Source: Bacillota bacterium (GTDB lineage Bacteria; Bacillota_I; Bacilli_A; RF39; UBA660). Taken from it: a stretch of 64,000 nucleotides of DNA. The stretch lies in NCBI GenBank assembly GCA_015059435.1, contig SVAJ01000002.1, forward strand, positions 212,024-276,023, given 5' to 3'. The position numbers and the translations under genes are program-made. Shown one piece after another: positions 34,212 to 42,630 of the stretch. Each line of letters starts with the position of its first letter. The stretch's first letter is position 1. Under the pieces are notes generated by a model that saw only the letters and a list, made by a program, of their open reading frames with translations, did not search any database and was not told the origin of the DNA.

Positions 34212-36269
34212 ATGAAAAAGAAGAGTATATATAAGCCTGGTGTTAGAATTAATTATGATAAGATTCTTAATAATAGAATAATTGTATTTTTTGTAATTAT
34301 TATTTCACTTTTTATGGTTATTGGAGTTAAGCTTTATTATGTAATGGTTATTGATAATAATAAATATAAGAGTATACTTAGTGATTTATCATATACTAAA
34401 ATTCAAGGCAGTAGTTCTCCTAGAGGAAGAATATATGATAGAAAGCATAGAATTATAGTAGATAATAAAGCTGTTAAGAGTATAGTGTTTAAAAAGAGTA
34501 AAGGTTTCAAAAACAGTGATATGATTGAGCTTGCATATCAGGTTTCTCCTCATTTAGATTTGGATTATAATAAAATAACTATTAGGGCTAAAAAAGAATT
34601 TTATTTAGTTAAATATCCTGATGTTTGTCGTGGGAAGATTACTGATGATGAGTATGAACTTTTAAAGGCTCGTAAGCTTAGTTCTAATGATATAGAAGAA
34701 TTGAAGATTAAGAGAATTACTGATAAAGAGTTAAATAAATTTAATGATACTGATTTAAAAGCTGCATATTTATATTATTTAATGAATAAAGGTTATACTT
34801 ATGAGGAAAAGATTATTAAATCTAATGCTAGTGATAAAGAGTATGCTTATATAGCTGAAAATAATGCTAGTTTAAATGGCTTTAATACTAAGTTAGAATG
34901 GGAGAGAGTATATCCTTATGGTGATACTTTTAGAAGTATTTTAGGTACTGTTTCTACCAGTAGTCAGGGTATTCCTTTGGAGGTTAAGAATGAGTATTTA
35001 AAAGAAGGATATGCTTTAAATGATAGAGTTGGTCTTAGCTATATAGAAAAACAGTATGAAAAGTATTTGAAGGGTGAGAAGAGTGAGTATGAAGTTGTTA
35101 ACTCTCATGAATTAAAATTAATAAAAGAAGGAAAAAGAGGTAATGATATAGTTTTATCTATTGATATTGAATTACAAAAAGAACTTGAAGGTATTTTATC
35201 TGAGGAAGTATTAAAAACTAAGAGTGAGGCTAATACAAATTATTATGATCATTCTAGTGTTGTTATACAAGATCCTAATACTGGAGAGATACTTGCAATG
35301 GCTTCTAAGAGGGTTGTTAATGGTAAGATAGTTGATTCTACTACTAGTATTCTAACATCACCTATAACACCTGGTTCTGTGGTTAAGGGGGCATCTATGT
35401 TAGTAGGTTATAATACAGGGGCTATTAAGATGGGTGAGTCTATGGTTGATGAGTGTATTAAAGTTGCTGGTGCACCTGAGAAGTGTTCTTCACATACTTT
35501 AGGTACTATTAATGATATAACTGCTTTAGCTAAGAGTAGTAATGTATATCAATTTAAAACAGCTATTAGAGTAAATGGTCAAGAGTATTTCCCTAATATG
35601 AAAATGAATTTTAATCAAAAAGCTTTTGATACTTATAGGAAAATGTATCATTCATTTGGTCTTGGCGTTAAGAGCGAAATCGATTTACCAGTAGAGAGTT
35701 TAGGGTATACATCTAAAGATGTTAGTGCTGGTAATTTACTTGATTTTGTTATGGGGCAATATGAAACATATACACCAATACAACTTTCTCAATATATATC
35801 TACTATTGCGAATGGGGGTACTAGATTACAACCGCATTTATTAAAAGAAGTTCATGAATCTACTTCTAATAGTTCTTTAGGAAAGACAATATATACTTTT
35901 GAGAAGAAAGAATTAAATAAAATAGACACTAAGAAAGAGTATATGGATAGAATGAAGAAAGGTTTTTATGCAGTTATGCATGAGTCTGGGGCATATGGTA
36001 TAGGATATATAGATTCTAAATATGATTCTGCTGGTAAGACTGGAACTTCTCAAAGTTTCTTAGATACTGATAATGATGGAGTTATTGATACTGAAACAAT
36101 TACTAGCTCATTTATTGGTTATGCTCCAGCTAATGAACCTAAAATGTCTGTAATAGTAACATCACCAGATTCTTCACATCCTAACGGTTCTAGTGATTTT
36201 GCTAGTTTAGTAACATATCGAATTACTCAGAAAGTAACTAATAAATATTTTGAATTTTATGGCATGTAA
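34212..36269 (+). CDS. Class B penicillin-binding protein (PBP2/PbpH-like transpeptidase)
   Basis: One membrane anchor near residues 22-45 is followed by a dimerisation domain (SSPRGRIYDR near 66) and a transpeptidase domain. The active-site serine lies in TPGSVVKG near residue 400, SSN near 440 and KTGTS near 615. The anchor and the large insert (residues 150-220) fit elongation-type PBPs such as PbpA/PbpH rather than FtsI; no PASTA domains are present. The ATG at 34212 has AGGAGGA 10 bases upstream; an ATG at 34203 is too close and a GTG/ATG at 34179 lies in the leader. Confidence 0.9.
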   Translation: MKKKSIYKPGVRINYDKILNNRIIVFFVIIISLFMVIGVKLYYVMVIDNNKYKSILSDLSYTKIQGSSSPRGRIYDRKHRIIVDNKAVKSIVFKKSKGFKNSDMIELAYQVSPHLDLDYNKITIRAKKEFYLVKYPDVCRGKITDDEYELLKARKLSSNDIEELKIKRITDKELNKFNDTDLKAAYLYYLMNKGYTYEEKIIKSNASDKEYAYIAENNASLNGFNTKLEWERVYPYGDTFRSILGTVSTSSQGIPLEVKNEYLKEGYALNDRVGLSYIEKQYEKYLKGEKSEYEVVNSHELKLIKEGKRGNDIVLSIDIELQKELEGILSEEVLKTKSEANTNYYDHSSVVIQDPNTGEILAMASKRVVNGKIVDSTTSILTSPITPGSVVKGASMLVGYNTGAIKMGESMVDECIKVAGAPEKCSSHTLGTINDITALAKSSNVYQFKTAIRVNGQEYFPNMKMNFNQKAFDTYRKMYHSFGLGVKSEIDLPVESLGYTSKDVSAGNLLDFVMGQYETYTPIQLSQYISTIANGGTRLQPHLLKEVHESTSNSSLGKTIYTFEKKELNKIDTKKEYMDRMKKGFYAVMHESGAYGIGYIDSKYDSAGKTGTSQSFLDTDNDGVIDTETITSSFIGYAPANEPKMSVIVTSPDSSHPNGSSDFASLVTYRITQKVTNKYFEFYGM

Positions 36270-36326
36270 AATAGTGTTATAAAGTTCTTTTTATTAATAT
36301 AAATATGAAAAATGTGTGTAAAGAAT

Positions 36327-36355
36327 TTGACAAAATTATTGTTTTGTGCTATAAT
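36327..36355 (+). promoter_or_regulatory. Consensus sigma-A promoter
   Basis: TTGACA at 36327-36332 and TATAAT at 36350-36355 are separated by 17 bases: a perfect consensus promoter, the strongest in the window. A leader of about 65 bases follows. Confidence 0.9.
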
Positions 36356-36362
36356 ATGTGTA

Positions 36363-36386
36363 CTTTGAAGATATAGGGGTTCAAAG
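36363..36386 (+). other. 5' leader hairpin
   Basis: CTTTGAA / TTCAAAG stem with a 10-base loop at the expected transcript start of the 139-residue protein gene. It could stabilise the mRNA; no riboswitch is recognised. Confidence 0.5.
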
Positions 36387-36425
36387 AAAAGTTGTATTAA
36401 TTACATTATGGGGGGTTGAATATAT

Positions 36426-36845
36426 ATGGAAAAGACTTATATATTTGAATATCTTGATGAAAATGATTTTAGAAAGAAAGAAAGATCAGTAAGAAAGTAT
36501 AATATGCTTGCTTATAAAAAATTAACTTTTAATTATTATCCAGAACTTAGAAAAGGTAATTTTTTAGGAGTAGAAGTATCTAAAAATGATAAAGATAAAA
36601 CTGTTTCTTATGAATTAAAATTACCTACTGATGAATTATTTGCTAAAGTTCATGGAGAAATTATGTTACATTATACTGTTTATACTGAAAAAGGTATTAT
36701 CCTTTTAACTAATATAACTCCTGAAGGTATTTTAGATGAAGGACATAGAGCTGAATTATCTACTTATAAGGGAGTAATGATTTCTAAAACAAATCCAGAA
36801 AAAGATATGTTTAAAATTAATTTACTTAATATGTTAGGAAAATAG
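36426..36845 (+). CDS. Unknown 139-residue cytosolic protein
   Basis: I do not recognise this protein. It has no signal or membrane segment, is rich in Lys and Glu and appears mixed alpha/beta (EKTYIFEYLDENDFRKKERSVRKYN; GEIMLHYTVYTEKGIILLTNITPEGILDEGHRAELSTYKGVM). The gene is transcribed from a perfect TTGACA-17-TATAAT promoter with a leader hairpin, has a GGGGGG ribosome site and a terminator of its own, so it is probably abundant and monocistronic. The neighbours (PBP and M15 peptidase) give no clear hint. Confidence 0.75.
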   Translation: MEKTYIFEYLDENDFRKKERSVRKYNMLAYKKLTFNYYPELRKGNFLGVEVSKNDKDKTVSYELKLPTDELFAKVHGEIMLHYTVYTEKGIILLTNITPEGILDEGHRAELSTYKGVMISKTNPEKDMFKINLLNMLGK

Positions 36846-36868
36846 GATTTTTAATTCTATTTTTTTGT
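36842..36868 (+). terminator. Terminator after the 139-residue protein gene
   Basis: AATAGGA / TTCTATT imperfect stem with a T run of 7, overlapping the stop. Confidence 0.6.
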
Positions 36869-36879
36869 TAGAGGTGTTT

Positions 36880-37539
36880 ATGAAAAATATGATATTAGAA
36901 AATAGTGATAGATATTTTTGTGGTAGATGTATTTCTATTGGTGATGATATTTATAATAGGATAATTAATAAATCATATAGAGTTAATGATGATATTTCTT
37001 TAAGTGATTTGAGATATGTACAAGTTATGTATTATGATTATAATCATGATATACAAAGAGGAGAAATTATTGTTAATAAAGATATACTAGATGATACTTT
37101 ATTTATATTTAAGGAATTATTTAGAAATGAATATGAATTGTATAGTGTTAGACTTGTTGATGATTTATGGGCTGGAGATCCTTTGACTACAGATGAAGCT
37201 TCTATGAGAGCTAATAATTCATCTTGTTTTAACTATAGAAAGATAGCTGGTAAAACATATCTTTCTAAGCATGCTACTGGTCATGCTATAGATATTAATC
37301 CTTATGAAAATCCATATGTCAGATTTGATGAGGATGGAAAGCCTATATGTGATGGTATGAGTGACGAAGAAATTTATTATATTAATAATAGAAATATAGG
37401 TGTTTCTCATGTTATTACTCATGAAGATTTGGCTTATAAATTATTTAGTGAATGTGGGTTTGAATGGGGTGGAGATTGGAATCCTCCTATGGAACCACTT
37501 GATTATCAACACTTTGAAAAGATTCTTATTAAAAAGTAA
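36880..37539 (+). CDS. M15-family D-Ala-D-Ala carboxypeptidase/endopeptidase-like protein
   Basis: The C-terminal half carries the M15 zinc motif: SKHATGHAIDINP near residue 133 (His and Asp ligands) and YQHFE at the end (third His), with GFEWGGDWNP between. The core resembles CwlK-type peptidoglycan peptidases. There is no signal peptide, which is unusual for a wall-active enzyme. The ATG at 36880 has AGAGGTG; a TTG at 36865 lies in the preceding terminator. It may be released by lysis, act in the mother cell, or be exported otherwise. Confidence 0.8.
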   Translation: MKNMILENSDRYFCGRCISIGDDIYNRIINKSYRVNDDISLSDLRYVQVMYYDYNHDIQRGEIIVNKDILDDTLFIFKELFRNEYELYSVRLVDDLWAGDPLTTDEASMRANNSSCFNYRKIAGKTYLSKHATGHAIDINPYENPYVRFDEDGKPICDGMSDEEIYYINNRNIGVSHVITHEDLAYKLFSECGFEWGGDWNPPMEPLDYQHFEKILIKK

Positions 37540-37556
37540 AAAAGATTATGTTATTT

Positions 37557-37578
37557 GCGGCTCTAACCAACTGGCTAA
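37557..37578 (-). other. Inverted tRNA D-arm-like fragment
   Basis: The reverse complement of this stretch reads TTAGC CAGTTGGTTAGAGC CGC, which matches the D-arm of the tRNA at 37646 except for two missing single bases (14 identical bases in a row). It lies in the opposite orientation about 70 bases upstream of that tRNA. Confidence 0.6.
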
Positions 37579-37606
37579 AAAAATCGATTTTTTTTACTTT
37601 TTTTAT

Positions 37607-37634
37607 TGCAACATGAAAAAATATGTGTTATTAT
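37607..37634 (+). promoter_or_regulatory. Putative promoter of the tRNA-Ile/tRNA-Leu pair
   Basis: TTGCAA (37607-37612) and TATTAT (37629-37634) with a 16-base spacer, ending 11 bases before the tRNA. Confidence 0.5.
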
Positions 37635-37645
37635 TAAATGGTCAT

Positions 37646-37722
37646 GGACCCTTAGCTCAGTTGGTTAGAGCACGCGGCTCATAACCGTGCGGTCATAGGT
37701 TCGAGTCCTATAGGGTCCACCA
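37646..37722 (+). tRNA. tRNA-Ile (CAU anticodon, lysidine type) or tRNA-Met
   Basis: 77 nt with encoded CCA, acceptor GGACCCT/AGGGTCC, D-arm TTAGCTCAGTTGGTTAGAG, anticodon CAT and T-arm GGTTCGAGTCC. The body resembles Bacillus tRNA-Ile2, in which TilS changes C34 to lysidine, more than the elongator tRNA-Met, which matches the gene at 55346. The isoleucine call is therefore by elimination and similarity. Confidence 0.75.
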
Positions 37723-37731
37723 TTTTTATAT

Positions 37732-37815
37732 GCGAGTATGGCGGAATTGGCAGACGCGCTAGACTTAGGATCTAGTGTCTATGACGTGCAGGTTCAACTC
37801 CTGTTACTCGCACCA
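37732..37815 (+). tRNA. tRNA-Leu (UAG anticodon)
   Basis: 84 nt with encoded CCA, acceptor GCGAGTA/TACTCGC, anticodon TAG and a variable arm (TGTCTATGACGT). It lies 9 bases after the tRNA-Ile, in one transcript ending in the terminator at 37827. Confidence 0.93.
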
Positions 37816-37826
37816 CTAAGAAATAA

Positions 37827-37851
37827 ATAGACCAAAAGGTCTATTTTTTTT
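37827..37851 (+). terminator. Terminator of the tRNA pair
   Basis: ATAGACC / GGTCTAT 7-bp stem with an AAAA loop and a T run of 8. Confidence 0.9.
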
Positions 37852-37954
37852 GTGTGGGGCGAGTGATAAAAAATTATAAAATTTATATTTTTTTTAGGAT
37901 TTTCATGATTTTTTTCTAATAATATAAGTGAGTAAGAAAAAAGGAGGTGATTTG

Positions 37955-38713
37955 ATGCTCGACAAAAATTCAACGGAACTATTAGAATTATTTAAACAAA
38001 TTTCTTCAAAAAGATGGATTCCAGGTGTTTGCAATGGATGGGGGAGTATTGGACTTACTTTCGAGAAAGAAATTAATAAATATCCTGACAGTAAATATAA
38101 TCCGGATTTTAATGATATTGAAATAAAATGCACATCACGATATAGTTTGTATCCACTATTTTTATTTACTGTTGCTTTTGATGGCCCTGGAAATGAGATA
38201 GTGAGATTGACTGATAAATATGGACATTATGATGGTAGTTTTTCTGATAAAAAAGTTTTATATAGAAAAATTTCTTCTGAAATTAATTCTACATATAAAT
38301 ATAATTTTCTATTTGAGGTTAATCACGATGAAAAACTAATATATTTGTGTGTTTATGATAAAAATGGTGTTTTACTTGAACGCGAATCTTATATAACATT
38401 TAGTACATTGCAAAACCATTTTGAGACTAAATTAAAAAAACTTGCACTTGTAAGAGCAAGTATTAAAAAAGAAGATACTATGCAATATTATAGATATTAT
38501 GCAATTTCTTTTTATAAACTTCTTGGATTTGAAAAGTTTATAGAGTTAATAGAAAATAATATCTTACAAATAAATATTATTTCTAGAATTGGTAAGAGTG
38601 GAGAATTTTCAGGAAAATATAAAAATAGAAATGTAGAATTTTCAATAAAAAAAGAAGATATATCTAAATTGTTTGAATGTTACTTGAATTATAATCATGA
38701 TGTTGTTATTTAG
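37955..38713 (+). CDS. MvaI/BcnI-family restriction endonuclease-like protein (orphan)
   Basis: The N-terminal pattern KRW...NGWGSIGLTFEKEIN...NPDFNDIEIKC fits the MvaI/BcnI family, related to MutH. D51, E56 and K58 occur with the D-x4-E-x-K spacing of MvaI. The enzyme family cuts CCWGG or CCSGG as a monomer. The 252-residue length fits. The ATG at 37955 has AAGGAGGTGAT; a GTG at 37928 is rejected. No methyltransferase gene lies in the window, and CCTGG or CCAGG sites are present (for example 489, 654, 11909). It directly follows a tRNA operon, a common insertion point. Confidence 0.8.
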   Translation: MLDKNSTELLELFKQISSKRWIPGVCNGWGSIGLTFEKEINKYPDSKYNPDFNDIEIKCTSRYSLYPLFLFTVAFDGPGNEIVRLTDKYGHYDGSFSDKKVLYRKISSEINSTYKYNFLFEVNHDEKLIYLCVYDKNGVLLERESYITFSTLQNHFETKLKKLALVRASIKKEDTMQYYRYYAISFYKLLGFEKFIELIENNILQINIISRIGKSGEFSGKYKNRNVEFSIKKEDISKLFECYLNYNHDVVI

Positions 38714-39245
38714 ATATATCTTTCTTAATTCCTTTTGTGTTGTTTATTGGATCAATAAAAAAGTTAGTATCTGGTGGATATATAGTTAATGTATAAAATA
38801 TCATATATATTATGATAGTAAAAATAATGGCTTTATTCTCTAATTTAAGGTCATTTTTAGTCATTATGTATAAAGATATTAATTCTGATATTATAATCGC
38901 TATAAACATGATTATTATGGTTATAGGAAGGTTTTCACCTATTAGTTTGTATAATGGTAAAAACATAATTAAAAATATGGGTATTGAGAGCAGTGCAGCA
39001 ATAAAGTTAGAAATACAAACATTGTTTATTTTTAAATTCTTTTTAATTACAATTAATTTTTGTATTACTCCAGCAATTAAAATGCTTGTAAATAATATTT
39101 TCATGTGTTCAGCTATACTTTCGTTTACTGGAGATATTATACTAGTTATAATATTAGGAAATTTACTATATAAGAAATGTATTGGAAAAGTTAATAAAAA
39201 AGCAATAGTTGTACCTATTAGTTTTAATTTAATATATTTATTCAT
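38706..39245 (-). CDS. DUF6512-like membrane protein
   Basis: The 179-residue protein has five or six membrane helices. The segment IISPVNESIAEHMKILF near residue 36 resembles the conserved FSPVNESxWEH block that I associate with DUF6512; this is from memory. No function is known. The 3' end overlaps the end of the restriction gene by 8 bases. An AAGGAGG site (CCTCCTTA on the plus strand) lies before the ATG. Confidence 0.6.
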   Translation of the reverse strand: MNKYIKLKLIGTTIAFLLTFPIHFLYSKFPNIITSIISPVNESIAEHMKILFTSILIAGVIQKLIVIKKNLKINNVCISNFIAALLSIPIFLIMFLPLYKLIGENLPITIIIMFIAIIISELISLYIMTKNDLKLENKAIIFTIIIYMIFYTLTIYPPDTNFFIDPINNTKGIKKDISK

Positions 39246-39316
39246 TGATTCCTCCTTAATTATGTATATGAATAAAAAGAATATTTCAGTACATAATATT
39301 AGGGGAGGAATAATAT

Positions 39317-39745
39317 ATGGAAAATATAAATGCTTTAGATGAAGTAAATAAGGGTGCTTGTATGGGAATGGATGCAGTTAAATATTTGTTGGATAAAGTA
39401 GAGGATTCGTCTTTAGAAAAGCTATTAAATAAGAGTTATAATGATTATAAAGAAATATCTGATGAAGTGGAAATTTTATATGATAAATATAATAGTGATA
39501 GGGAACCTAATGAAACTGGTATGATGACAAAGGCTATGACATGGTCTGGGGTTGAGATGAAGACTATGACTGATAAAAGTAATTCTAAAATAGCAGAAAT
39601 TATGCTTCAAGGAGTTAATATGGGTGTTATAGAAGGTAGAAAATTACTAAATAATAAAAAGGTTGATGAAGATGTTTATGATATTATTTCAAAATTTGTA
39701 GCTATGCAAGAAAGATTAGTGGAAGACTTAAAGAAGTATTTATAA
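39317..39745 (+). CDS. Small helical-bundle protein of unknown function
   Basis: The 142-residue protein is predicted fully helical, with about four amphipathic helices (MGMDAVKYLLDKVEDSSLEKLLNKSYNDYKEISDEVE; MTKAMTWSGVEMKTMTDKSNSKIAEIMLQGVNMGVIEGRKLL). It resembles ferritin-like four-helix proteins common in Clostridia and Bacilli, but no iron-binding ExxH motif is visible. GGGGAGG precedes the ATG. An overlapping minus/plus frame is a shadow. No role can be assigned. Confidence 0.7.
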   Translation: MENINALDEVNKGACMGMDAVKYLLDKVEDSSLEKLLNKSYNDYKEISDEVEILYDKYNSDREPNETGMMTKAMTWSGVEMKTMTDKSNSKIAEIMLQGVNMGVIEGRKLLNNKKVDEDVYDIISKFVAMQERLVEDLKKYL

Positions 39746-39857
39746 GTCTTTTTTAGTGTTTGTTTACAGTTTATAGTATAATATAGTTAGAAAAGTTAGT
39801 AGTTTTACTAAAAATAATTTATTTATGTTATAATATTTATATAAAGGAGTGATTTTC

Positions 39858-41849
39858 TTGATAACAACTATTAGAGAAGAATCTGAAATAGATGAAGGTA
39901 AAATTATTGATCAAATTAGATCTATAGGAATTGATATGATAGATGAAGCGGGTAGTGGACATCCTGGTATTGTACTTGGTGCTGCGCCTATAATATATAG
40001 TTTATATGCTCATCATATGAGAATTGATCCTGAGGATCCTAAATTTTTTAATCGTGATAGATTTGTTATGTCTGCTGGTCATGGTTCTGCACTTTTATAT
40101 GCAACATTATTTATGTCTGGATATGATCTTAGTATTGATGATTTAAAAGATTTTAGAAAATTAGATTCTAAGACACCTGGACATCCTGAATATAAAATGA
40201 CTCCAGGAGTTGATGCGACTACTGGACCGTTAGGACAAGGTATTGGCATGGCTGTTGGTATGGCTATTGCAGAAGCTAATTTAGAAGCACGTTTTAATAC
40301 TAATTCTAAACAAATTATTGATTTTAATACATATGCCTTATGTGGTGATGGAGATTTAATGGAAGGAATTTCTTATGAGGCGTGTAGTTTAGCTGGAAAT
40401 TTAAAACTTAATAAACTTATTGTTTTATATGATTCTAATGATGTTTGTTTAGATGGTAATACTAATCTTACTTTTAATGAAGATATAGAATCTAGATTTA
40501 AAGCTATGGGTTGGAATTATATTAGGGTAGAAGATGGTACTGATTATAATTTAATTTCTTTAGCAATAGAAGAAGCTAAGAAGAGTATTAATAAACCAAC
40601 ATTAATAGAGATTAAAACTACAATTGGTAAGTATTCTAAATTAGAAGGTACTAATGCTGTTCATGGAAAACCATTATCTAAAGATGATATTACTGAAATC
40701 AAGAGTAAAATGGATATTAGAGATATACCTTTTACAATATCTAAAACTGCTATGGAAGATATGCAATATTATATAGGAGAACGTTGTAAAAACATTAAAT
40801 CTAAATTTGAAAAGGCTGTTAGTGGTTTAGATGAAGAATTACAAAAGGAAATTGAATATTTAATTAGTGATGATAAGAGAATTGAATTAAAAGAGCTTAT
40901 TTATGATGCACCTGAGGATAATATAGAGGCTCCTAGAGATACTTCATGTAAAATATTAAATTCAATAGTTAAGAATTCTAATAATATTTTAGGTGGTAGT
41001 GCTGATTTATTTGGAGCATGTAAAAACTATATTAAGGATGGTGGAGATTTCTCTAGTGAAGATTATTTGGGTAAAAATATTTTCTTTGGTGTTAGAGAAC
41101 ATGCTATGGGAGCTATACTTAATGGTATATCTTTATGCGGATATAGAACGTATGGATCTACTTTCTTAAGTTTCAGTGATTATATGAGACCATCTATTAG
41201 ATTAGCTGCTATGATGGATTTACCTGTTACATATATATTTACGCATGATTCTATTAGTGTAGGTGAGGATGGAGCTACTCATCAACCTGTTGAACAATTA
41301 ACTTCTTTACGAGCTATGCCAAATATAGAAGTATTTAGGCCTGCCGATGCTAATGAAGTTATTGGTGCATATAAGGTAGTTGTAGAAAAAAGTAGTGGTC
41401 CTTCTGTTATATCACTATCAAAAACTAATTTACCAATTCTTGATGCTACTAAAGTTAGTGAAGTTAGTCGTGGTGGATATGTAGTGTTTGATTCAGGTAG
41501 AAAACCTGCAGGTATTTTAATATCTACTGGAGAAGAAGTTCATTTAGCTATTGAAATAGCTAAGAGATTACAAATTAAAGGTATTGATGTAAGAGTTGTT
41601 TCTATGCCATCTATTTCTAGATTCCAAGAACAATCTAGTGAATATATTGATGAAGTATTACCAGTTGAAGTAAGAAAAATTGTTATTGAAGCTGGATCAT
41701 CTCTATCTTGGAATAGAATTGTATTTAATAAAAAATATTTAATTACATTGGATCAATTTGGTACTAGTGGTAAGAGATTAGACGTTTATAAGAAATATGG
41801 ATTTGATGTTGATACTTTAGAAGAAAAAGTAGAAGATCTTTTAAAATAA
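39858..41849 (+). CDS. tkt: Transketolase
   Basis: Thiamine-diphosphate enzyme of the pentose phosphate pathway. Motifs: DEAGSGHPGIVLGAAPI near residue 25, MSAGHGSALLYA near 72, the cofactor motif GDGDLMEGISYEA near 155, GVREHAMGAILNGIS near 408, and HDSISVGEDGATHQPVEQL near 462. The length is 663 residues, normal. I choose TTG at 39858, with AAAGGAG 8 bases upstream; the GTG at 39849 overlaps the ribosome site. It is followed by sirA and yneF, the Bacillus order. Confidence 0.96.
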   Translation: MITTIREESEIDEGKIIDQIRSIGIDMIDEAGSGHPGIVLGAAPIIYSLYAHHMRIDPEDPKFFNRDRFVMSAGHGSALLYATLFMSGYDLSIDDLKDFRKLDSKTPGHPEYKMTPGVDATTGPLGQGIGMAVGMAIAEANLEARFNTNSKQIIDFNTYALCGDGDLMEGISYEACSLAGNLKLNKLIVLYDSNDVCLDGNTNLTFNEDIESRFKAMGWNYIRVEDGTDYNLISLAIEEAKKSINKPTLIEIKTTIGKYSKLEGTNAVHGKPLSKDDITEIKSKMDIRDIPFTISKTAMEDMQYYIGERCKNIKSKFEKAVSGLDEELQKEIEYLISDDKRIELKELIYDAPEDNIEAPRDTSCKILNSIVKNSNNILGGSADLFGACKNYIKDGGDFSSEDYLGKNIFFGVREHAMGAILNGISLCGYRTYGSTFLSFSDYMRPSIRLAAMMDLPVTYIFTHDSISVGEDGATHQPVEQLTSLRAMPNIEVFRPADANEVIGAYKVVVEKSSGPSVISLSKTNLPILDATKVSEVSRGGYVVFDSGRKPAGILISTGEEVHLAIEIAKRLQIKGIDVRVVSMPSISRFQEQSSEYIDEVLPVEVRKIVIEAGSSLSWNRIVFNKKYLITLDQFGTSGKRLDVYKKYGFDVDTLEEKVEDLLK

Positions 41850-41900
41850 TTCGACAAAAATAGACCTTAGTTATTGCTACAATATGAGTGGTGATATATT

Positions 41901-42329
41901 ATGGTCTATTTTATTTTTAATATAAAAGATGAGTTTGTTAATTTATACAAGGATAATGAGCGAATTTTATTTTCGATACTTAAGGGAATATATTATTTGG
42001 ATAATCATGAAGTTAAATATGGTTATAATCTCTTAAATCAATTAATCAACAGAATTGATAAAAGTGATTTAGATCGTCATTTATTTTTAAAACTTCATGG
42101 TAATATTCCTTATTCTAAGAGAGATAATGTTCATATATATAATAATCTTTATAAGGATGAGGTTAGTAGACTTACTGTTAAAGAATGTTATATAAAATTA
42201 GAAACAGAACAAAAATATTCTTCTTTTTTTGATATTCTAAAGAAATATAATAATAATTATTTTATTTGTGAATTTAGATATCAAGATTATTTTTTTCTTG
42301 ATAAAAAAATGGTTACAATGACTATTTAG
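41901..42329 (+). CDS. sirA: SirA-like sporulation inhibitor of replication
   Basis: In Bacillus, SirA binds DnaA domain I and stops new rounds of replication when sporulation begins. This 142-residue protein begins MVYFIFNIKDEFVNLYKDNERILFSILKG, similar to the SirA start (YYTYLIKEEFANHYFGRE), and ends with a similar segment near CEFRYQDYFFL. The overall length matches. The conserved order tkt-sirA-yneF strongly supports the call; sequence identity is low. GTGGTGAT precedes the ATG. Confidence 0.72.
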   Translation: MVYFIFNIKDEFVNLYKDNERILFSILKGIYYLDNHEVKYGYNLLNQLINRIDKSDLDRHLFLKLHGNIPYSKRDNVHIYNNLYKDEVSRLTVKECYIKLETEQKYSSFFDILKKYNNNYFICEFRYQDYFFLDKKMVTMTI

Positions 42330-42381
42330 GGTTGTATAATTTGTTGTTATTTAGTAAAATATTACTGAGGAAGGTGATAAA

Positions 42382-42594
42382 ATGATACATGATATTTTAT
42401 TAATATTAGTAGGAATAATTATTGGTGCAGTTATTGGATTTTTTGTATCACGTAAATTAATGACAAAATATTTAAAAGATAATCCACCAATTAATGAAGA
42501 AATGATTAAAACTTTAATGATGCAAATGGGAAGAAAACCAAATCAAAAACAAATTAATCAAATGATGAAATCTATGGAGAAATTTAATAAATAA
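42382..42594 (+). CDS. yneF: YneF (UPF0154) membrane protein
   Basis: The 70-residue protein has one N-terminal membrane helix (residues 4-25) followed by the family's motif [42 protein letters not shown]. The sequence and its position downstream of tkt and sirA match Bacillus YneF. Its function is unknown. The ATG has GGAAGGTGAT. Confidence 0.93.
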   Translation: MIHDILLILVGIIIGAVIGFFVSRKLMTKYLKDNPPINEEMIKTLMMQMGRKPNQKQINQMMKSMEKFNK

Positions 42595-42599
42595 AAAAG

Positions 42600-42630
42600 A
42601 ACATCTTAATTTAGATGTTTTTCTTTTTTT
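42600..42630. terminator. Bidirectional terminator after yneF
   Basis: AACATCT / AGATGTT stem with a T-rich tail on the plus strand and an A-rich tract (T run on the other strand). It separates convergent genes and overlaps the end of the reverse gene. Confidence 0.75.

Noticed and set aside
37900..37954. Riboswitch in the leader of the restriction gene
   Set aside because: The short AT-rich leader has no recognised aptamer; the GGAGGTGAT is an ordinary ribosome site.
38812..39342. Plus-strand frame of about 176 codons antisense to the DUF6512-like gene
   Set aside because: It runs against a well-placed membrane-protein gene and overlaps the start of the next gene; hydrophobic residues come from the complementary strand.
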